35,234 bases of DNA from a virus (IMGVR_UViG_3300032271_000366:1-35234); one strand, 5' to 3'. Counted from the first letter of the stretch, positions 7,859 to 14,466 are shown. Notes: generated by a model from the letters alone, not told the origin. Program-made: numbers and translations.

Positions 7859-8095
7859 CTATTTGCTTTTTGTTATTTTCTTCGTTCCATTAAGCCTTGC
7901 ATCCCTTCGCTTAGTAAAGAAATGCGCCAAATCGTAAGCCGTATTTGGGCTTGTACCTTCGCCTTTTAAATAACGATAGATAGTAGTTTTACTAACTGCC
8001 AAAGTAATACTTGCAGCAGTTATATCCTTATCGTCAATCTCTTTTGCTTTTTTCAAAGCGAGCAATTCCTTTGTGTTGATTTGAAGTGAAGTCAT
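7859..8095 (-). CDS. Small HTH repressor-like DNA-binding protein
   Basis: The 78-residue product starts at the ATG complementary to 8093-8095; codons further upstream give a Lys/Ile/Phe-rich extension that looks untranslated and would overlap the promoter. Residues about 25-55 form a helix-turn-helix ('ITAASITLAVSKTTIYRYLKGEG') and the C-terminus is basic. It is the only minus-strand gene and lies back to back with the early operon, the position of a phage repressor or Cro. Control of both divergent promoters at 8143-8212 is likely. No integrase is present, so whether it maintains lysogeny is open. Confidence 0.75.
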   Translation of the reverse strand: MTSLQINTKELLALKKAKEIDDKDITAASITLAVSKTTIYRYLKGEGTSPNTAYDLAHFFTKRRDARLNGTKKITKSK

Positions 8096-8142
8096 ACATT
8101 TTTTATTTGATGTTGCAATACTAATAAATAAAAATAGAATAA

Positions 8143-8178
8143 CCAAATTATAGCCATAAATAAATTTATTTCGCCAAA
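8143..8178 (-). promoter_or_regulatory. Candidate repressor promoter
   Basis: Read on the minus strand, TTTG (8175-8178) is followed after 18 nt by TATAATTTG, a near match to the Bacteroidota -33/-7 pattern TTTG and TAnnTTTG with one extra base. It points into the repressor gene, whose start is about 48 nt downstream. Confidence 0.4.
8158..8171. promoter_or_regulatory. Palindromic operator candidate
   Basis: AAATAAATTTATTT is a perfect 14-bp palindrome lying between the two divergent promoters and overlapping their -33 to spacer regions. A dimeric HTH protein bound here could control both directions. The AT-only composition means chance is a real alternative. Confidence 0.4.
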
Positions 8179-8181
8179 TAC

Positions 8182-8212
8182 TTGCAATTAAAAAATAAAT
8201 TATATAGGTTTG
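8182..8212 (+). promoter_or_regulatory. Early promoter, Bacteroidota type
   Basis: TTG (8182-8184), a 20-nt spacer and TAGGTTTG (8205-8212) match the Bacteroidota primary sigma pattern TTTG/TTG and TAnnTTTG. It would start transcripts near 8219, just upstream of a foldable leader, and drive the recombination genes. Confidence 0.65.
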
Positions 8213-8229
8213 CATCACATTAAAAAACA

Positions 8230-8282
8230 GCTAGGGCGAGGCGGTGAGGTAAAATAAGCAGTATCAAGAGCCGTCCCCTAGC
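8230..8282 (+). promoter_or_regulatory. Foldable early leader RNA
   Basis: GCTAGGG at 8230-8236 is complementary to CCCTAGC at 8276-8282, with a GC-rich inner part (GGCGG near 8240 against CCG at 8271). The interval is much richer in G and C than the surrounding AT-rich leader. It lies in the 5' leader of the early transcript, 18 nt before the first ORF. It could protect the mRNA or regulate translation. No known RNA family is recognised. Confidence 0.4.
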
Positions 8283-8300
8283 ACTTTTAAATCAAACCAA

Positions 8301-8453
8301 ATGAAATATCAAGATCAAGTAAAAGCAACCGACAAAGCCCCCGCAGGATGGAATATTCTAATGGCAACGATGTTTTTCTTCGCTACTATGATGATGATTT
8401 CCCAATGCGTAAAGCATCAGCAACCACAACCGACTTTTCAATCATCTAAATAA
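8301..8453 (+). CDS. Tiny single-pass membrane protein, 50 aa
   Basis: The first ORF of the early transcript. The N-terminal 17 residues are polar, residues about 18-37 form one hydrophobic segment rich in Met and Phe ('LMATMFFFATMMMIS'), and the C-terminus is Gln/Pro-rich. It starts right after the leader hairpin, with an A-rich upstream stretch, and the next gene follows after 12 nt. A small early membrane protein might alter host physiology or superinfection. The function is unknown. Confidence 0.5.
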   Translation: MKYQDQVKATDKAPAGWNILMATMFFFATMMMISQCVKHQQPQPTFQSSK

Positions 8454-8465
8454 ACAAAAAAACCT

Positions 8466-8906
8466 ATGAAAAATCCTTTAGAAAACACAGGCTTTACTAA
8501 GCCAACCGACTATGACCAATTAAACATTATTAACCCCGTTGCCGCTGCACATAAACTTTTTATTGCAGCAGTTACAGAAACCTTTACATTGGAGAAATGC
8601 CCGTTGGAAAGTGTTACATTCAAACAAATTGAAGGTGCAAGCCCGGATGATATTATGCACCTTGCCAAGCAAAAAGAATTTACTGTCATTCCTAGTGCTT
8701 TGGGATATATTATGATGCACATGGCTTGTTCACCTATTGATGGAGGACGTGGTACCCAATGGATCCACAGCACTCCCGTTGCCGAAGATATAAAAGGTGC
8801 TGAACAATGGATAGCAGATTGGGAGTATAACTACCGTAAAAACAAGGAAGAAAAGCTATCACAAGTAAATGCCGACTTTGATATTATTACTCAAACAACC
8901 AAATAA
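8466..8906 (+). CDS. Unknown early protein next to RecT, 146 aa
   Basis: No family is recognised. The protein appears soluble and compact: an N-terminal helical half ('NPVAAAHKLFIAAVTETF'), a central part with 'GYIMMHMACSPIDGGRG' and 'WIHSTPVAED', and a charged C-terminal helix. It ends 6 nt before recT and should be co-transcribed with the recombination pair, so a role in recombination, or as accessory to the annealing protein, is possible. Confidence 0.7.
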   Translation: MKNPLENTGFTKPTDYDQLNIINPVAAAHKLFIAAVTETFTLEKCPLESVTFKQIEGASPDDIMHLAKQKEFTVIPSALGYIMMHMACSPIDGGRGTQWIHSTPVAEDIKGAEQWIADWEYNYRKNKEEKLSQVNADFDIITQTTK

Positions 8907-8912
8907 ATAACC

Positions 8913-9650
8913 ATGAGCGAACAATTAGAACAAGTAGGCTTGCCATCATTCAGCGATACACAAGCCTTTGAACACGCACAGAGGGTAGCTAAAATGCTAT
9001 CTTCATCAACTCTTATTCCAAAAGAGTATCAGAATAATATTCAGAATACGATGATTGCTTTAGAAATTGCAAACCGTACAGGGGCTAGTCCCCTTATGGT
9101 AATGCAGAACTTATACGTAGTTCATGGCAAGCCATCGTGGAGTAGCACATTTATTGTAGCCGCTATTAACTCATGCGGTAAATTCAGCCCCCTACGCTAT
9201 GAATTAACGGGAACGGGCAAAGACCTTGCTTGCATGGCTTGGGCTACCGACAAGGCAACGGGTGAACGCTTAGACGGTGTTCGTATCACTATGGCGATGG
9301 CAGAAGCGGAGGGGTGGGTATCTAAATCAGGCAGTAAATGGAAAACGATGCCCGAACTAATGATAAGATACAGGGCTGCTGCTTTCTTTGGTAGGCTTTA
9401 TGCTCCCGAAATGATGTTAGGTATGCACACGGTGGACGAGGTGGAGGACGTACACGCCCCGAAAATGAAGATTGAGCCTGCTGATGTCGAAGCCAAGCGA
9501 AGTGCGGAAATGAAAGCTACCGTAGCAAAAATGATTGAAGGCTGCAAAAGTGAAGATGACTGCAACCAACTTTTACAGGATGCCGAACAATACGGGTTGC
9601 AAAAAGAACTTGCAGAGAAGCGTAATTTAATCACAGGTAAATTGATGTAA
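8913..9650 (+). CDS. recT: RecT-family single-strand annealing protein
   Basis: The 245-residue product shows the RecT core: 'ANRTGASPLMVMQNLYVVHGKPSWSSTFIVAAINSCGKFSPL' split over residues about 52-95, and 'KWKTMPELMIRYRAAAFFGRLYAPEMMLGMHTVDE' over about 142-177. RecT coats single-stranded DNA and anneals complementary strands in phage recombination, working with a 5'-3' exonuclease. The next gene, 1 nt downstream, encodes such a nuclease, giving a RecE/RecT-type pair. The C-terminal 50 residues are charged and helical. Confidence 0.88.
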   Translation: MSEQLEQVGLPSFSDTQAFEHAQRVAKMLSSSTLIPKEYQNNIQNTMIALEIANRTGASPLMVMQNLYVVHGKPSWSSTFIVAAINSCGKFSPLRYELTGTGKDLACMAWATDKATGERLDGVRITMAMAEAEGWVSKSGSKWKTMPELMIRYRAAAFFGRLYAPEMMLGMHTVDEVEDVHAPKMKIEPADVEAKRSAEMKATVAKMIEGCKSEDDCNQLLQDAEQYGLQKELAEKRNLITGKLM

Positions 9651-9651
9651 G

Positions 9652-10449
9652 ATGAACTTCGATAACTACAAATTCAGAGCTTCCTGCGTTGGTAAGATAA
9701 TGACCAATGGAAGGGGTAAAGACGATATGGGAGAAACAGCCAAATCTTACCTAAAGCAAATCATCCGAGAGGTGCGATGGAAACGCCAAGAGGATATTGA
9801 CACTAAGCAGATGCGCAAGGGTAATGTGTGTGAACCTGAAAGTGAAACGCTGTACAATGTTTACAGGTATCTTAACAGGCGCAAACCCGCTTGTGGTGAG
9901 TTCAAAAAGAATGAGGTGAACTTGTCCAATGACTTCAACACGGGAACGCTTGACCTAACCAATACGAATAATTGGGAAACAGCAAAGGAAATCATTGATA
10001 TTAAAAGTTCATACGATTGGACTACGTTTCCTTACGCCAGCGATCCTGTTACAGGTATTTATGAATGGCAGCTACAAACCTACCTTAGCTTAGTGCCGAC
10101 TGCTAAAATTGCTATCCTTGCCCATTGCCTAGTGAATCTTGATGGCGATAGTTTTTTAGACGAGCAAAGGCGAATTGGTTTCAAGTGGAATGATCCGCAG
10201 TTAATGAGCGATGATGCAATTAAGGATTGCAAGAAACTTGAAAAACGATTTATCTACGATATACCGAAGTTTATTAAAGACAATCCTCATATTGAGATTT
10301 TCAGCGACATGGCTACGTTCCCTAATATCCCCGAAATAGAAAGGGTGAGGGAAGTAATCATTGAAAGGGATGATGCAGCTATTGAACGTATGCACGCCCG
10401 TGTAATCGAGTGCAGGAATTGGATGAACGAGAATTGGGATAAGGTGTAA
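9652..10449 (+). CDS. YqaJ/lambda-exonuclease-like recombination nuclease
   Basis: The 265-residue product carries a PD-(D/E)XK core: 'GTLDLTN' supplies the first acidic residue and 'EIIDIKSSYDW' the D-x-K pair (about residues 97-121), preceded by 'RKGNVCEPESETLY', which matches the 'G...E..a...y' helix of YqaJ nucleases. The N-terminal 'FRASCVGKIMTNGRG' is also typical. It would resect double-stranded ends to give substrate for the annealing protein encoded 1 nt upstream. The stop codon runs directly into a hairpin at 10449-10471. Confidence 0.85.
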   Translation: MNFDNYKFRASCVGKIMTNGRGKDDMGETAKSYLKQIIREVRWKRQEDIDTKQMRKGNVCEPESETLYNVYRYLNRRKPACGEFKKNEVNLSNDFNTGTLDLTNTNNWETAKEIIDIKSSYDWTTFPYASDPVTGIYEWQLQTYLSLVPTAKIAILAHCLVNLDGDSFLDEQRRIGFKWNDPQLMSDDAIKDCKKLEKRFIYDIPKFIKDNPHIEIFSDMATFPNIPEIERVREVIIERDDAAIERMHARVIECRNWMNENWDKV

Positions 10450-10471
10450 ACGGTGGAGGCTAAACGCCGTT
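10449..10471. repeat. Hairpin spacer 1 (AAC...GTT bounded)
   Basis: AACGGTG (10449-10455) pairs with CGCCGTT (10465-10471), one G-T pair included, around a 9-nt loop. It begins at the last base of the exonuclease stop codon and is followed by GGCGATTT, similar to the GCGATTT after the next spacer. It may be a degenerate relative of the attC-like element at 10969. The 10450-10514 interval contains nothing else. Confidence 0.4.
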
Positions 10472-10514
10472 GGCGATTTGGAACAGTAAATTATCAACTT
10501 AAAATAATGTAAAT

Positions 10515-10739
10515 ATGGAACACGAAAATTTGAATAAAGAAGAAACCGCCAATAGCGATTTAGGTGCTGTTATCGGCAGTTTATATCACGATATTTATTT
10601 ATTCAAAGTGAAAGACTACACAACTATTTTACTTGGAAGATACCACGATGGAAAATTCTACATTCAACGTGGGGATGGGGTAAAATACGAGTATGATGCA
10701 TACAGAGTTGTTTGGAAGCGGTTACTAAATTGCTGCTAA
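10515..10739 (+). CDS. Unknown small protein, 74 aa
   Basis: The product begins with an acidic 15-residue head and continues as a small beta-rich domain ('DYTTILLGRYHDGKFYIQRGDGVKYEYDAYRVVWKRL'), ending in a Cys pair. No family is recognised. It lies in a run of tiny ORFs, each followed at its stop codon by TAAC and a short palindrome, which suggests insertion as separate units rather than an old operon. Confidence 0.5.
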   Translation: MEHENLNKEETANSDLGAVIGSLYHDIYLFKVKDYTTILLGRYHDGKFYIQRGDGVKYEYDAYRVVWKRLLNCC

Positions 10740-10764
10740 CGTTTTGCAGGTTTATTTAGTTGCG
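10735..10764. repeat. Spacer 2 between tiny ORFs (degenerate attC-like)
   Basis: Directly at the stop codon the sequence reads CTGCTAACGTTTTGCAG, in which CTGC and GCAG pair. It is followed by TTTAGTTGCGATTT, so the interval is bounded by TAAC and GTTGCG. The same boundary pattern occurs at 10449 and 11283. On its own this would be weak evidence for an element. Confidence 0.35.
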
Positions 10765-10782
10765 ATTTAAAAACGAAAAATT

Positions 10783-10971
10783 ATGATAACAGAACAAAGT
10801 TACTTAGAAGCAAAAAAGATAGTTGAAACCTACGAAAGTAAGCAATTATTGAATAAACCTATTGTTATAAGACAAGTATGCACTATCGGAGGAGAATGTA
10901 AAGTTAGAGGTGAAAATAATGAATGTAAAGGAACTGCGTATTGTGGGTACAAAAAGCATACTTTCTTATAA
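10783..10971 (+). CDS. Small Cys-rich protein, 62 aa
   Basis: The N-terminal 30 residues are helical and charged. The C-terminal half has four cysteines in 'CTIGGEC...NECKGTAYC', which could bind one metal ion or form disulphides. No family is recognised. The stop codon overlaps the left outer box of the attC-like element at 10969, as seen in integron gene cassettes, where the recombination site follows the gene closely. Confidence 0.5.
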   Translation: MITEQSYLEAKKIVETYESKQLLNKPIVIRQVCTIGGECKVRGENNECKGTAYCGYKKHTFL

Positions 10972-11059
10972 CGGTCGGCAATATGAAACGGTTGCCTTGT
11001 AAGACGTTTCAAATTTACTAAACAGCCTGATGGCAACTGTTTTATATTGCTTGTTAGGC
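10969..11059. repeat. attC-like palindromic recombination-site candidate
   Basis: Left arm 10978-10996 pairs with right arm 11032-11050 over 19 positions (17 Watson-Crick, 2 G-T). The loop is 35 nt (10997-11031). Outside the stem, TAAC (10969-10972) faces GTTA (11053-11056), separated from the stem by 5 nt on the left and 2 nt on the right. The right box reads GTTAGGC, matching the integron R' consensus GTTRRRY. Outer AAC/GTT boxes, unequal spacers and a long imperfect stem are the layout of attC sites. The left box TTATAAC does not fit RYYYAAC fully. Confidence 0.6.
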
Positions 11060-11067
11060 ACAGTACT
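11053..11067. repeat. Inverted repeat flanking ORF 11076-11273, left copy
   Basis: GTTAGGCACAGTACT is the reverse complement of 11272-11286 in 14 of 15 positions. It overlaps the R'-like box of the attC-like element. In integron cassettes the first bases of a cassette are complementary to the R'' box after its own gene, which is what this pair shows. Confidence 0.6.
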
Positions 11068-11075
11068 TTATCAAA

Positions 11076-11273
11076 ATGACAAACAAAGAACGAAACTTAA
11101 TTAAAAAGAAAATACTTAAATGCTTAACCGAAGATTTTAAAGGCAATCAAGCGATATTTGATAAGAAACAGGGTTGGCAAGTGTTTAACGGAACTGATTT
11201 AGATATGGTTATGGATGCCGTATGTAAAGGTTTAGAAATGGCAAAATATGAGATGTGTGAAGGCGTTTCTTAG
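11076..11273 (+). CDS. Small cassette-borne protein, 65 aa
   Basis: The protein is basic and helical at the N-terminus ('NKERNLIKKKILKCLTEDF'), with a central Gly/Asp turn and a C-terminal amphipathic helix ('LDMVMDAVCKGLEMAKYEM'). No family is recognised. The gene is bracketed by 15-bp inverted repeats at 11053 and 11272 and preceded by an attC-like palindrome, so it looks like a single mobile gene cassette. A helical protein of this size could be a DNA-binding regulator, antitoxin or inhibitor; none of these is shown. Confidence 0.5.
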   Translation: MTNKERNLIKKKILKCLTEDFKGNQAIFDKKQGWQVFNGTDLDMVMDAVCKGLEMAKYEMCEGVS

Positions 11274-11286
11274 TATTGTGCCTAAC
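11272..11286. repeat. Inverted repeat flanking ORF 11076-11273, right copy
   Basis: AGTATTGTGCCTAAC starts within the stop codon of the cassette gene and contains GCCTAAC, an exact match to the integron R'' consensus RYYYAAC. It is followed by 17 nt and GTTTGCG (11304-11310), so the expected stem of a full site is missing or decayed. Confidence 0.55.
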
Positions 11287-11347
11287 TAGGGGCTAAGAAT
11301 GCAGTTTGCGTCCTTATACAAATAAAACAAAGGGATAGTAGAATATT

Positions 11348-11470
11348 ATGGAAAAAATGACCTACCGAGAATTTATTGAACTTTGCAAAGAATTAAGAAG
11401 GCTTCAAGAACTATGCAGAAAGCCAATGACGGTGTATGAAAAAAACAAAGCCAAGAAAGCAACAGCATAA
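11348..11470 (+). CDS. Tiny basic helical protein, 40 aa
   Basis: A 40-codon ORF with an A-rich leader just upstream. It encodes a charged helix ('REFIELCKELRRLQELCRK') with a Lys/Ala tail. It lies between the cassette region and the DnaA-like gene, in the same direction. Translation is plausible from the start context but not otherwise supported. Confidence 0.35.
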   Translation: MEKMTYREFIELCKELRRLQELCRKPMTVYEKNKAKKATA

Positions 11471-11505
11471 TTTGAAAAAGAATTTGATAAAAAATTGAAA
11501 GAACT

Positions 11506-11847
11506 ATGACACCCACAGAAATAATCAGAATGACCGCTACTATATGCGGAACTACTCCCGAAATGATAAGGAGTAAAAGTAGAAGAAACGGATCGGCTAA
11601 AAAAGCCACAGAAAAAGCAGTCTTTGCCCGGTGGTGCGTTTGGTTTATCATGTACCATTATTTAGGACTGCCAAAGAACGGTATATCATCGGCATTTGAT
11701 ATGCACCACGCTTCTATCATTCATGCACTAGGTACAAAATTTGACAAAGGGCAATTACTTAGGGATGCCGAAATGATCAAAGAACGAGGCATTTTACTTG
11801 CACGGGTAATTGAAGGATATTATTATCATCAGGCTATTGCGAGTTGA
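11506..11847 (+). CDS. DnaA domain IV-like DNA-binding protein
   Basis: The 113-residue protein resembles only the C-terminal origin-binding domain of DnaA. 'ARWCVWFIMYHYLGLPKNGISSAFDMHHASIIHA' corresponds to the helix-turn-helix and the signature D-H-T-T-V-x-H-A of DnaA, here HHASIIHA (residues about 41-75). 'EIIRMTATICGTTPEMIRSKSRR' matches the preceding DnaA segment ('v...f.i....l.gksR'). There is no AAA+ ATPase domain. It may bind the phage origin, or host DnaA boxes. It lies just upstream of the replication genes, and a promoter for them overlaps its last codons. Confidence 0.75.
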   Translation: MTPTEIIRMTATICGTTPEMIRSKSRRNGSAKKATEKAVFARWCVWFIMYHYLGLPKNGISSAFDMHHASIIHALGTKFDKGQLLRDAEMIKERGILLARVIEGYYYHQAIAS

Positions 11848-11865
11848 TTTTTTTTAGTATTTTTG
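11837..11865 (+). promoter_or_regulatory. Replication-module promoter, Bacteroidota type
   Basis: TTG (11837-11839), an 18-nt spacer and TATTTTTG (11858-11865) match TTG and TAnnTTTG. It overlaps the end of the DnaA-like gene and would start a transcript covering the helicase genes, with a leader of about 95 nt. Confidence 0.55.
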
Positions 11866-11873
11866 GAGCGTAA

Positions 11874-11935
11874 ATAAGCGTGGTGGCTTATACAAAATTC
11901 TAAATGCTCGTTGTTCGATGATTGGTTTCCACCAC
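11874..11935 (+). promoter_or_regulatory. Structured leader with two exclusive pairings
   Basis: ATAAGC (11874-11879) and GCTTAT (11886-11891) form a hairpin with loop GTGGTG. The downstream CCACCAC (11929-11935) is the exact complement of GTGGTGG (11880-11886), the loop plus one stem base. The RNA can therefore form a pseudoknot or switch between two states. It lies in the untranslated leader about 34 nt before the next gene. An autoregulatory or ligand-sensing element is possible; no known riboswitch is recognised. Confidence 0.4.
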
Positions 11936-11968
11936 AACCTTTCATCTTTCAACGGGCAATTTTATTTT

Positions 11969-12175
11969 ATGAGTACTTTAATACATGAAGAATTATTCTT
12001 CGGGGCTGACGAAAAAGAAACCGCTGAGTACAAAGTATATGTAAATGGGCAAGGCGATATTTATATAGCAGACTTTGATGACGATAGAATAGATGCCAAT
12101 GTTATTGTTATTTTAAAAGAAGATTGGCATACTTTCAAAAAGTTTATTGACCAACAACTGAAGAAAAATGGGTAA
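11969..12175 (+). CDS. Small acidic protein ahead of the replication genes, 68 aa
   Basis: I choose the ATG at 11969; a start at 11918 would take in the leader hairpin region and adds residues unlike the rest. The product is acidic with a beta-rich middle ('[33 protein letters not shown]' split by turns) and a basic helical end. It overlaps the next gene by 8 nt, so it is probably coupled to it. No family is recognised. Confidence 0.55.
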   Translation: MSTLIHEELFFGADEKETAEYKVYVNGQGDIYIADFDDDRIDANVIVILKEDWHTFKKFIDQQLKKNG

Positions 12176-12788
12176 AGACCCCGCATTTTTGTTTTATCCA
12201 AACGATTGGGTTGGGGGAACTATGGGCATGACCTTTGAGCAGAAAGGGGCATACATGGAGTTGTTAATGGCTCAATTTAATCGTGGTCATATGACCACAG
12301 ATATGATAGCTCAATTAGTAGGTCAACATTGGGACATGATTAAGGTCAAATTTGTGCAGGACGAAAATGGACTATGGTATAATCAAAGGTTGGAATTAGA
12401 AAAAGAAAGAAGAAAAAATTATACACAATCTAGACTTAACAACCGTTCAGGCAGTAATCAACACACAAAGAAAAAGCCTAAAAAACAAGCTCATATAGGG
12501 GGTCATATGACCAATCATATGGAAAATGTAAATGTAGATGAAAATATAGATAATAAATGGTACAGAAAATTCCTTCACCTAAAAATCACCGAAGATGAAT
12601 TTAACGACCTGCTAAAACTTGGCTACTCAAAACAGCAGATTGATGATGTTTTGGATTCCATCGAGAACTACAAAAAAAACACTCAGTATACAAAATTATT
12701 CCTAACAGCTAAAAATTGGTTAAAAAGGGATGCAAAATTAACACCACAAACCATAACCTATGAACGCAAGCCGGGAATACGAGAGTAG
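12168..12788 (+). CDS. DUF1376-type phage replication protein
   Basis: The 206-residue protein begins '[20 protein letters not shown]' followed by '[13 protein letters not shown]', the hallmark of the DUF1376 (YdaU) winged-helix domain found in phage replication initiators. A basic, Asn-rich linker (about residues 85-125) leads to a C-terminal helical domain ending in '[12 protein letters not shown]', a pattern seen in primosomal DnaD/DnaT-like proteins. It probably recognises the origin or loads the helicase encoded directly downstream. Position and domain agree; the exact step is inferred. Confidence 0.75.
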   Translation: MGKDPAFLFYPNDWVGGTMGMTFEQKGAYMELLMAQFNRGHMTTDMIAQLVGQHWDMIKVKFVQDENGLWYNQRLELEKERRKNYTQSRLNNRSGSNQHTKKKPKKQAHIGGHMTNHMENVNVDENIDNKWYRKFLHLKITEDEFNDLLKLGYSKQQIDDVLDSIENYKKNTQYTKLFLTAKNWLKRDAKLTPQTITYERKPGIRE

Positions 12789-12789
12789 T

Positions 12790-14205
12790 ATGGGACTTAT
12801 ACCACCTCAAAACATTGCATTAGAGGCACATATACTTGGCCTTTGCCTTTTCGACAAGGAAGCAACAGCAACTGTGATGCAATTAATCACAGAGGAGATG
12901 TTCTACAAAAACGAACACCAAGCCATTTTTTCGGCTATTACAGGGCTTTTCTTGGCAAAGATGAACGTAGACATACTTACGGTGTCAGAGTCGCTTAGAA
13001 AGGCTGAAAAGTTAGAAATGATAGGAGGGGCTTATTACCTTGCTGAAATATCAGGCAATGTAGCTTCAGGAATACACGTTACCGATTGGTGTCTTATAGT
13101 CAAGGAATGTTGGATAAAAAGAGAATTGATCCGCTCACAGGCAGAAGGGATAAGACTAGCTTACTCGGATAGCGCAGATTGCTTCGAGTGTTTCTCCTAC
13201 ACAAACAACGCCTTAGCTGTTATTGGGAATAAGATTGAAATGGGTAAAAACATCATGTGGTCAGATGTGGTAGCTAAAGCCTATGTAGGAATATTGGAGA
13301 TGGCAGCTAAGAAACATGAGGACGAAAGCGCAATACCGGGCATCTCGTCTTATATCAGTTCGCTTGATAGTATTACTTTAGGTTTTCAGCGTAATGAATT
13401 GATAATCATTGGAGCAAGGCCAAGCGTGGGGAAAAGTAGTATCATTTCTTACATGATGCGAAATCTAGCAAAAGATGATATTCCCGTAGGTTTTATAAGT
13501 GCCGAAATGAGCAGTAACAGCGTAGCTGAATTGATGATAAGTGCCGAAAGTGAGATTGATGGTTACAACCTGAAGTCAGGCAAACTAAGCGAAGGGGAAA
13601 CGGCATCGCTGAACAACGCTATTGGGAGATTGGAAAAGTTACCGATTAATATTGACGATGCTAGTAACATGACCATTGAAAGGTTGGCTATCATTGCCCG
13701 GAAGTGGTACAACGAACAAGGGATAAAGATTTTGTTTGTAGATTACCTGCAAATGCTTAAGACCACTACAAGGCAAGGAACTAGGGATATGGAACTAGGG
13801 GTAATAACCAAAGGGCTAAAGAATATAGCTAAGGACTTAAATATCCCCGTAGTTGCTTTGTGTAGTTTAAACAGGACAAGCGCAAAAGAGAAAAACGCCC
13901 CAACGATAACTGACTTAAGGGATAGCGGAAATATTGAATCGGATGCTGACCTCGTTATCTTACTGCATCGCCCAGAGGTTTACTTAGACCACGAGAGCAT
14001 CACAGACGAAGTGAGGGGTAAGATGGAAGCGGATATTTGTAAGAACAGAAACGGTAAAGTTGGATTAGCTTTAATCTACATGGACAAGAAAACGAGAAGT
14101 TTCCGAGATTGGGAAACAAGGAACTCAGAACCTACAAGAAATTACGGTCAGTTAAAGTCGAGAACGAGCAGTCAGGATATAGCAGAACAAGATTTACCAT
14201 TTTAA
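12790..14205 (+). CDS. dnaB: Replicative DNA helicase, DnaB family
   Basis: The 471-residue protein has the two-domain DnaB form: an N-terminal helical domain ('PPQNIALEAHILG...LITEEMFY...HQAIFSAI') and a RecA-like C-terminal domain with Walker A 'GARPSVGKSS' (about 208-217), Walker B 'ILFVDYLQM' (about 314-322), 'LCSLNR' and 'LRDSGNIESDAD'. It unwinds DNA at the phage replication fork. I take the ATG at 12790, one base after the preceding stop; the ATG at 12760, overlapping by 29 nt, is also possible. The C-terminus ends in 'EQDLPF', which resembles the SSB tail. Confidence 0.9.
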   Translation: MGLIPPQNIALEAHILGLCLFDKEATATVMQLITEEMFYKNEHQAIFSAITGLFLAKMNVDILTVSESLRKAEKLEMIGGAYYLAEISGNVASGIHVTDWCLIVKECWIKRELIRSQAEGIRLAYSDSADCFECFSYTNNALAVIGNKIEMGKNIMWSDVVAKAYVGILEMAAKKHEDESAIPGISSYISSLDSITLGFQRNELIIIGARPSVGKSSIISYMMRNLAKDDIPVGFISAEMSSNSVAELMISAESEIDGYNLKSGKLSEGETASLNNAIGRLEKLPINIDDASNMTIERLAIIARKWYNEQGIKILFVDYLQMLKTTTRQGTRDMELGVITKGLKNIAKDLNIPVVALCSLNRTSAKEKNAPTITDLRDSGNIESDADLVILLHRPEVYLDHESITDEVRGKMEADICKNRNGKVGLALIYMDKKTRSFRDWETRNSEPTRNYGQLKSRTSSQDIAEQDLPF

Positions 14206-14214
14206 AATAATACA

Positions 14215-14415
14215 ATGAAAACCTGTTTAGAACACTACGAGGAATTGCCCGAACCATTTAGGTCAGAGGCAATCGAAAATCATAAAAATTTCGCTTTAAC
14301 AAGGAAGGTTAAAAAGTGCGAAACATTGGCAGGTGCTATTGCTACGGGCTTTTCGTGGGCATTAAGTCTTGAAGGGGGAAAGTATTGGTACAAATTTTAC
14401 AAGACAATCAAATAG
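14215..14415 (+). CDS. Unknown small phage protein, 66 aa
   Basis: The protein starts 'CLEHYEELPEPFRSEAIEN', contains 'TLAGAIATGFSWALSLEGGKYWY' and ends 'FYKTIK'. I recall similar 'LPEPyr..Al.N......l..Al...F.W....G..yW..iy' small proteins in phages of Bacteroidota, without an assigned function. It follows the helicase by 9 nt and is probably in the same transcript. Confidence 0.6.
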   Translation: MKTCLEHYEELPEPFRSEAIENHKNFALTRKVKKCETLAGAIATGFSWALSLEGGKYWYKFYKTIK

Positions 14416-14466
14416 TGCAGCAAGCAATTTTATTCAATATATGACACACTTTAAAAACGAAAAAAC

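Noticed and set aside
7749-7937. Plus-strand 62-codon frame overlapping the acidic protein and the repressor
   Set aside because: It runs antisense through the repressor HTH region and shares no start context; the repressor is better supported.
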